Shown piece after piece: positions 56,116 to 64,000 of a stretch of 64,000 nucleotides of DNA. The notes under the pieces were generated by a model. The model saw only the letters and a program-made list of their open reading frames with translations. It ran no database searches and was not told the DNA's origin. This stretch comes from Aldrovandia affinis (lineage: Eukaryota; Chordata; Actinopteri; Notacanthiformes; Halosauridae). A program made the position numbers and the translations under genes. The DNA lies in NCBI GenBank assembly GCA_029706075.1, contig JAINUG010000047.1:1186675-1250674 (forward strand), read 5' to 3'. Every line of letters starts with the position of its first letter. The first letter of the stretch is position 1.

Positions 56116-59100
56116 TACGGTTGCCACAGTGTAAGGTTTCACTACAGAAGCCTCAATAATTAAATTCCTCTTTTTTTACCCCAATTATTGGTCCCCTTCC
56201 AAGATAAAATAATCCATGTTTTTCAACAGTTCAATGTAAATTATAAGATGGAATATCATATAATATAATCATGTGATTAAAGACTTGGCTGCGTAACAGA
56301 GATCAGCAAATCCACAAACAAATACGCCTTGGCCTCTAGCTAGCATGCGAGGCCTCATTTGATCTTTAAGTGGTCATGGAGGAGCAAATGTCTCCGAGAG
56401 GGACATTCAGCGCTTGCAAAAAGCAAGACAGAGAAACAGAGGCTGCGGTTAAACATAATGTTGTCGCACAAGTTATTGTAGAGCCCTTTGCATTGACAGC
56501 GTCTGGTCAGGCTAAAGTAGTTAACCTTTTTTAAGTGCACAAGAAAGACCCCCTCACTGCCACACAGGTAAGAGCACAACACCTTGTACCTGTCTGGCAC
56601 TGTATTTTTTAATGGCCTATCCACACACCACTCAAATACCCCCCACCCTCTCGATTCATACTTTTGACACGTTTGCACATTAAATCCCTTGTGCGCACTT
56701 TCAAACATATGCGTGCTCACACGGAGTAGCTCACACCAAGAATTCATTTTCTTTACTACCATGCTTTCTCTCCAACCCCCAACTCCCCAACTCCACCCAC
56801 ACCTCCTCGGAGTACGCAGTTTCGGGTATACGTTCCGCTGGAGATCCATTAAGCTGCACAGCATGCAATCCCGTGAAGTTAAAACATATGCATGAAGTAG
56901 ATTCTCCATATGGTGAAGAGCTTGTTTTCTGTCAGTATCAGGGGCCACAACATTAGCCCATATCTGCGTTGTGACAGCTGTCATTGAGCTTTTAAATGTG
57001 CTCTCACATTAGAAATGTTTAATAACATAATGAATTCCTCCCTCCATGCTATTACTTTTATATTAGCGGTGCTCCAGAGATGGTTGAAAACATTTGGCCA
57101 TAAAAGATAGAACTGAATGAGAGGGCCCAGAGAGGGGCTGTCAAGGTATTACATTTTAATGTTATGTTTGCCAAATACATTCTTCACTTGAGCAGTGCCG
57201 GAGAAAGTATGCTAAGAACTTTTCTCCAACTCAACTGGCGGGGTGGGACACAATACACCATTGAAGGGCAAATGTTTTCTCTGCAAATGGCTTCTGTTTT
57301 TATTAAAGCAGAGGCGGGCTAATGTGTTTAAACACCATCCCCCAATTTCGGGTGTTACATTTTAATTACGCACGCAGCTGCTTACAAAAGCTTGGGAGTT
57401 TGAAAATCTGACCAGTTTGGAAAGCAGGGCTGCATGTCCTGTATTTTCCCCTATTGGAAGAGGGTGGTCGCTGTTTGCCATGTTGTCATTTTCGCCAAAC
57501 TATCGGCACCATAGCCACTGCGCTGCTGAAGCTTACTGTGCAATTGTGACTGGGCTATTTTCACTGAAGGATGTTTATTCCTCAAGACAAGTCTATGTGT
57601 ACTGTAATGATGCATCTGTTAGTACTCACATCGTTTTTCTGGGAGGCCCTACGTAAGGGGTTCCCCACACACCTTCCCCGGAACTCTGCTCTCAGGAAGG
57701 AGGAGGAGCAATTTGGCACGGCTCGCAGAGTACATGATAGGATTAACATGATTTAACAGCAGGGATTGGAGGTCCTACCTCATCACATCACCCGTGCCCA
57801 TGTTGATTATTGGACAGGCTTTTCCAGACCCTGCTGTGTATTCTGGGGGGGGCGGGTCACAGATAAGGGGCTGGCGTGAATTTTCATAAGACACGGCTCT
57901 GTGCCTGGTGCTGTGTGAGCACACCACAGTTGATTAGAAATGAGCTGAAAACACTGAGTATTGCGGCCCCAAGCTACATTCATTATGGTTTATCCCCCAT
58001 TCATGGTCCTGCTCCACTCTCATGACTGGTGGAAATAATAATATCTGGGTTTAGCTCGGTGTCATCTTTGCTGGGGAGGTGACCAGGGCCTGAAATCATA
58101 CTTTGGTTCAAGCAGATGACAGCATGCAGACACAATCTGTGACAAATCAGCAGTGAAACAGCCTGTTAGCCTCATGCCTTTAGCTTTAGTCTGTAGCTTT
58201 ATGTTCAACCATATGTTATGATAGGTAGTTTTTGGATGGTAGTTTTTTAGGTAGCTAGCTATCAGGAAAGCTACTGGGTACTTTTGAAACACAGCCTATG
58301 AAAAAACATCATTCAATTTATCAAATTGTTTTTGATTAGTGTTTTTTTTAAAGGCTTGGCCTATGCTGAACCCTATTACACATTTTATTACACTATTTAG
58401 TGCTGTATGTAGTGTTGATATTTACTGTACATATATTCATTTTCAAAAATATCATGCTTTCTACAAATATGAGAAAGCAACCAACCTCAAAAACATAATT
58501 TTTTATGAAATATTTCACTCTACTGTGAATTTTTACTTTGAGGTTGTGTTACTGGATGTCATGCCTTAGAACATTATTCTAAACTAATAGATAACAAAAA
58601 ACTTAAAATTCAGGCAGTTCCCTAAATCTGCTAGGCACAAACACTTTTATAGCTGATAGATGTTATACTTTGAGTAGGGAAACCTTTGGCCTTATTGACA
58701 TACTAGGCTTTGGTTTAATAACAGTTCAGTAGATTCTCTCCAAAGACTTTAATGCAGTGATGACGGGGATGGTGGAATAGCATGGGACATTGTATTTAAT
58801 TCACTACTATGTTTGTAGAAATGTGCATAATTTGTGTGTAGAAAGTTCTCACGCAAAGGTACCAGTGGATTCATAAAACTTTACATCACTCAATTTTATT
58901 CTTACCTACGTGCATACTGATGAATACCAATTGTTCTTCAATGACATCAATGCGCATATAATTAATCATTCACACCCCGTAAAAATCATATAAGCCATTC
59001 TGATTTCACAGTCACATAGCCAAGACAAAGTCAAAGCAAAAGTTAAAACTCAAGAATGCTGTCAAAAGGTACCAGAAATAACTTATTTTGGCAATCGAAA

Positions 59101-59774
59101 ACTTCACACATTTGTCATTTTTTGCAAACAGGTCTTGCCGATCCACTTGATTCTCAAAGCATGGCCTGCTAGATCTTCCAGCAATTCCAAATATTTGAGT
59201 TATGATGTAATCTTTATTAAACATTTTCTTAAAATAAGTGCTCTGAATGTTAATTAAACTATAACAAACTGCTGACCATAAGTCAAGTAAAGGCAGCAGC
59301 TTAATTCTTTGTTTATTGCTAAATAAATTCTAAATGTGAAAGCCATGCAGGATAAAATAAGGGGGGAGTTCACTGTAAATTATGACTGAGGTGATAACCC
59401 ATTTTTGGTTATCAATAAATTGACCAGAAATGATTGATAATACCTATATTTTTTACTTTATTAAGTCAAACTCATAAGTTTATGTGAGATATTACATTAC
59501 AAATCTTCAAGCATATTAGGTTTTCTATTTCACAAGATGGGGGCAGAAAATCGCTTGTAATTACATCCTGAGGGCTTAACTGTCTTTTAGAAAAACTTAT
59601 AAGTAATATTATAGCAGCGTTGACAGAAACTCAACAATATGAATGCCTAGGGAATGGATTTATTCATTGTAATTGTATGAATAAATGTTGTGGTTATAAT
59701 GCAGAGTTGATTCTTTTGTCTATACGTAAGTATAGACAATTCTCATGCTAATGTTGGATACTAATAGACAGAAG

Positions 59775-59796
59775 TTAGCTAGCTAGCTAGCTAGCA
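59775..59796. repeat. (TAGC)n microsatellite
   Basis: Five units of AGCT/TAGC. Confidence 0.9.
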
Positions 59797-62700
59797 AGCT
59801 TGTATGCATACTTGTTAATCTGGCTCACTACGCATTCCAGTCCATTGCTCAAATAGCAAAGCGAATACAACTTGAACAGCGTAAAGAAAAGTGGATAGAA
59901 CATCTTTAGCTTGGGGCACATGTAGGAAAGGGGAGAGCTGAGCCTACCCACTGTGGTACCCCCTGATGGACACTCGCAGTACTGTACCCATGTAAATGAT
60001 TCCTCATTTACTCAAATGTTTATTTTATTTATATATCACTATCAACAACATAAGAATGCAGCCTTTAAGGACGCGCACATAATTGTTGTGTTATACAGTA
60101 ATAGTATTACATAGAACTATTTTGTTCTCATATGTATAATACAATTCATGCTTTTGATCACAATTGAGTTACAAACAGGTTGTGTCCTTTTCTGTAAACG
60201 TATATTTCTGTGTTTGACTAGTCTGGGGCAGTCGTAGATCCATCCGCAAATTTGTACTCTAAGAACATTTTCTACTAAGAACAAATGGATGAATACAGCA
60301 GATTGATTGCAGCAGATTGATCATACACATGCCTTACGCACAGATCTGTGCGTTCTTGCTGTTTCTTAATGAGACCCATTGTGATTTGTTCCCACTGCCT
60401 TCTCTTGAAGCAAGATTAAATAATCATTGATGACATGTGCCTCACATGCAGATTAGATGGCAGTCTGCCTTTGTTTGTCAAGGCCTATTACGTATTAAAG
60501 GGTGACTCTATTTATAATACAATGGCATTATTTGGACTGCGACTCTTCATTGCCACACTATCTCAGTGCAGTATATGTCTAAGGATTATAACATATTAGA
60601 TTATGCACAGATTATCTAATTAAACTTTTTATGGTTCTAGCTGGGCCTCGCTCTCTCAGTGAAAGAGTGCCCAAGGTGTTGCGGTACCTGCAATCCCTAG
60701 AGTACACACTGTGCAAAGTCTGGAGCTGGAGACACATGTCACAGGACCTACTTCCTATGACCCTGCATGTCAGCATTCATTAGAATGAGGAGCAGTGAAG
60801 GAAGATACACGGAAATCAAGCAGCGAGTGTCTTAGACCTTTTGTCGGCATTAGATATTCCTTCTGCCAGGAATAGCTACCCGCATCCCTCATTTGTGTGG
60901 TATTGGCCCATCTGCCTTCTGATAGACGTGCATCAGGTTGCATGTAGTAAATTCCATATTGTTCCACATGGCTAACAAATATTTGTATTTGTTATATAAG
61001 CACTTCCTTTAGTATTCCTTAAGTATTTAAGTTGTATTTACCATAGCCATGTTTCCATGAATGGTTTGAACATTTAAAAACAAGAAAATAATACATCCGA
61101 ATAAATCCCTGTCTGATGACTATTGGACCTGAGCTGAGCTATTGTGGAGGTCTTACAAAAAGGAAATTAAACATGGGAGACTCATGCTGTGGACATATAT
61201 TTGAAAGAGCTTCTGTTGTGTTACCCACAGTGCCGCCTGCAAACGTTCATAGTAAATATTATGATGAGGGCTGGAGTCAAAAGCTTGAAAAATCAGTCCA
61301 CTGACATCAAACTTCTTCACTATGGTTCAGGTGTCAGGGATTTGTGTGTGTGTGTTTGTATGTTTTTTTTGTGTGACCCGCTCTCCCAAACTATTTGCTT
61401 GTGTTCGAATGCCTACATGTTAGAGAGGGTAATCTCACTGTCGAGTTCTCTCTAAATCCACAACGAAGCCACAGTGCGTTGGATGTAAAGATCAGAAGTA
61501 ACTTAAGTAAATTAACTTCTGCTAATCCTGGAGACTGAGGTGTTTATTTTAATGAAGGTTCAGCCCGCTGTTCCAGTTTAGTATCTGGACAAGAGCAGTT
61601 GGATAGCAACAGAGATGAGGGAGGAGGGGGCAGATGGTTTGCATTCTGATGCAAATTAATGGCTTTTAATGGCAGCTGGGATGCACAGGTGATTTGCCTG
61701 TTAAGACTGCCTGATGTCAAATTATTTAACATCTGATTCACTTTGCATTATCTTTGCATGGATTCCTTAAATAATCTCTTTGCATTCATTTTGCATCAAG
61801 ACTAACTTACTTAAGAAATTAATGCTGCATTTGTTGTTGTGGGTATTTAAATGACAAATATGTCTGACACTACGGTATATTGTTTCAGCATTTATACCAG
61901 TATTAAACGGATTCATTAAATGCATAACCAAGTTCTAATGTCAGGCTTTAATGAATGACTAATGGGAAGTACTCTGGGGAGAATAAACCAGGCAGTCATT
62001 GCTTTATGCTGTATTGATAATGTGATGTCATACTGTAAATGTATTACTGTAAAATTTCTGCATCCATTTGTGCAAATAAATAAGATTACATTTTCAATTA
62101 ACTTTTGAAGAATGTTCTTTACCTGTCTTTAGTAAGTATAACTGATAAATAATGCATTTTATAATATGACTAAAAATGAAAATATTCATAAATAATGCCT
62201 TAAATGTGACAGGTTGTTTTACCTGCAATGATGGCACTGATAAAAGAAACCTGGCACTGACACAGCATGATTGAGAAATGTAATCATCTTGTGCGCCAGT
62301 GCATATCGTGTTCCAAACTGAGGTACAAGTAGTTTTATTGCCTCCCGAACATTGCCATTGAAGAGTTTGTCATCTGTACCCTTTAAAATGTGTTCAGTCA
62401 GGCAAAGTCACCGGGCCAGAGAGGAAGCTGGGAAATTCAAGTTTCGGTATCGGTGGTGGCTCCTCATCTCTGATTCAGGAGGTCAGTAATCCCGTTCTTC
62501 CGCGCTGCTGCGGCAGCCCTCAGCGAGCTCACACAGGCCTCCCAGCAGCAGGGACGCACCACTGACAATTAGCCGACTGGCCACTTGTCTGATCTGACCA
62601 TCCCGATCTGATAGGCCAGAGAAACACAATGCCCTTTTGGTGAATAAAAATGTGATATTGCAATGGTCAGATCTGATGAAGTATCACAGGGACTGTTGTA

Positions 62701-63859
62701 TCTTTACTTTCGGTGGTTTGTCCTTAACTTTGACTCAAGTGCTTAATTCTTAGATGCACAACCTATAGAACATACATCTTTCCACAATAGGGGCCTCAGA
62801 GGTGCCCAACCAGAATACATGTCTTTCTTTTAAAAAATGCATGACATCTTTATCCCAATTCTTAACCCAATTATTTAGGTTGTGCATTTGACCGTACAGA
62901 ACGATTTTAATGTTTGAATTACATTTATTTAACATATTTATAACAGACAAACTAATATCCAGAAAAGATAGAAATTGCAAAATTAAAAGGTCAAAATCAC
63001 CAATTTTGTAAAATACTGTAAAAATCTTAGTTTAAATATATATTTTCTTGTTGCATTTTCTTTTTGAAAAGAGTAAATAAATTTCATCACATTTTTGAGA
63101 GTTACTTATTAGCTATCATACTAATTAATAATATTATAATTAATACTTTTTATTATTGAGAAATACTTGTGGTAAACAAGGTCAGTATACAAATTATAAA
63201 ATATTATTATAATAAAATAAATAGTAAAATGTAAAAAAATATATTTAAAAAGGATGACATTCTGTGGTAAAACTGATTGCTATGTGAAAATACAATACAG
63301 TCAGTGCACTTCATTTAGCATTATTGTGTTTTGCAGCCTATGTAAACATATTTGTCATGTTTGAATCTGTAGTAGTTTATAAATGATTCATTAATGAATT
63401 AGGCCATAAACCAATCAATAAATACATGTATCTACCAATCTGCTTAATACCTAGCTACCTACCCACACACCTACTTATCTATCTCTATAACCTGTTAGCT
63501 AGTTAGTTAGCTAACTAATACACTCCATCCCATCCTTAACTATTAATCTGTCAGGCTACATATTTATCTGGCCAACTATTTCAAGTGTATATTGTATATT
63601 GTATAGTATTTATTTTACATGTCTGTCTATTTACTTGTGTGCGGAGCAACATACCATGTCAACACATTACATCTAGCTAGCTAAAGTAGCTAGCAGGGCT
63701 GCCAACCAATGAGCTAGATAGCTAAGAACATTTTCCATTCACACATTGGAAATAATGAAAAGTGGTACTTGCAAATCAAGAAATTGATGTGTCAGTGTAT
63801 TATGAAATATACAGAGGCTATATAACGGACACACCAAACAATATATGAATATTTATTAC

Positions 63860-64000
63860 TGTAACAAGTTTTGAACTGTTTCTAGTGGGATATTGGATCA
63901 TTCTTCAAGGAAAGCCTCCAGTTCTTTGAGGGATGAAATTACTCCGCACTCTGTATTCCAGAACGTCTCATAAAGGTTAAATTATGTTTAGATCTGGTGA
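63860..64000 (-). mobile_element. Tc1 fragment cut by the window edge
   Basis: TAGTGGGATATTGGATCATT, CCTCCAGTTCTTTGAGGGAT and ATTATGTTTAGATCTGGTGA are the reverse strand of a Tc1-type transposase region common in fish, similar in plan to 15770-15800. The rest lies beyond the window. Confidence 0.65.

Larger units (their letters stand above)
52199..63859 (+). other. arid3c intron, no further exon seen
   Basis: After the GTAAGG donor no stretch encodes the ARID domain (family motif LYELDGDPKRKEFLDDLF) on the plus strand. Most is AT-rich. Patches at about 55550-57900, 61600-62000 and 62340-62620 are richer in GC, unique, and could be conserved regulatory elements, which cannot be tested here. 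Confidence 0.5.

Noticed and set aside
55891-56984. Minus-strand open frames up to 209 codons in the arid3c intron
   Set aside because: No recognisable domain, no ATG context or splice support; the composition looks noncoding, though the patch may be conserved regulatory DNA.

Overview
This window looks like nuclear DNA of a ray-finned fish, probably a teleost. It is AT-rich with sparse genes, and its introns and intergenic DNA are packed with families typical of teleosts: Tc1/mariner (including a Sleeping Beauty-like element), PIF/Harbinger, hAT MITEs, L2 and CR1-type LINEs, an R2/NeSL-type LINE, and tRNA-derived SINEs. Several SINEs carry the eel-type UnaL2/UnaSINE tail with TGTAA repeats. 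That tail fits an early-branching teleost such as an eel or tarpon relative, but it is too widespread to fix the species.

Two host genes are present, both partial and arranged head to head. On the minus strand, four exons of a natriuretic peptide clearance receptor gene (npr3/NPR-C type) lie at 30984-30324, 21165-21043, 19389-19220 and 356-221. They encode the signal peptide and most of the extracellular hormone-binding domain; the transmembrane and tail exons lie left of the window. On the plus strand, two exons of an ARID3-family gene, best matched to arid3c, lie at 50759-50797 and 51512-52198. The ARID DNA-binding exons are not seen up to 64000, so the last 11.8 kb is probably intron. No link in function between the two genes is implied; they share an intergenic space of about 20 kb.

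Layout: 1-21 kb is npr3 exon 4 and the ~18.9 kb intron 3. That intron holds an R2/NeSL-type LINE fossil (1.1-2.3 kb), a Sleeping Beauty-like Tc1 with another element inserted in its left arm (3.3-5.9 kb), a tRNA-SINE with clear target duplications (6.8-7.0 kb), and a CR1-type LINE (8.5-12.4 kb) interrupted by an L2 that is itself interrupted by a SINE. 19-31 kb holds npr3 exons 3, 2 and 1 with SINEs, a Tc1 piece and a hAT MITE. 31-50 kb is intergenic: a second three-layer nest (Tc1, L2, SINE) at 33.7-36.7 kb, a cluster of Tc1 and Harbinger remains at 37.7-44.4 kb, and a duplicated unique segment near 46.2 and 47.0 kb that could be a duplicated enhancer. 50.7-64 kb is the 5' part of arid3c and its intron.

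I saw no rRNA, true tRNA gene, CRISPR array or prokaryotic feature. The most useful points are the two independent three-level insertion nests, two hAT MITEs with perfect 8-bp target duplications, the duplicated noncoding segment, and a probable short first coding exon of arid3c that adds 48 residues to its N-terminus.
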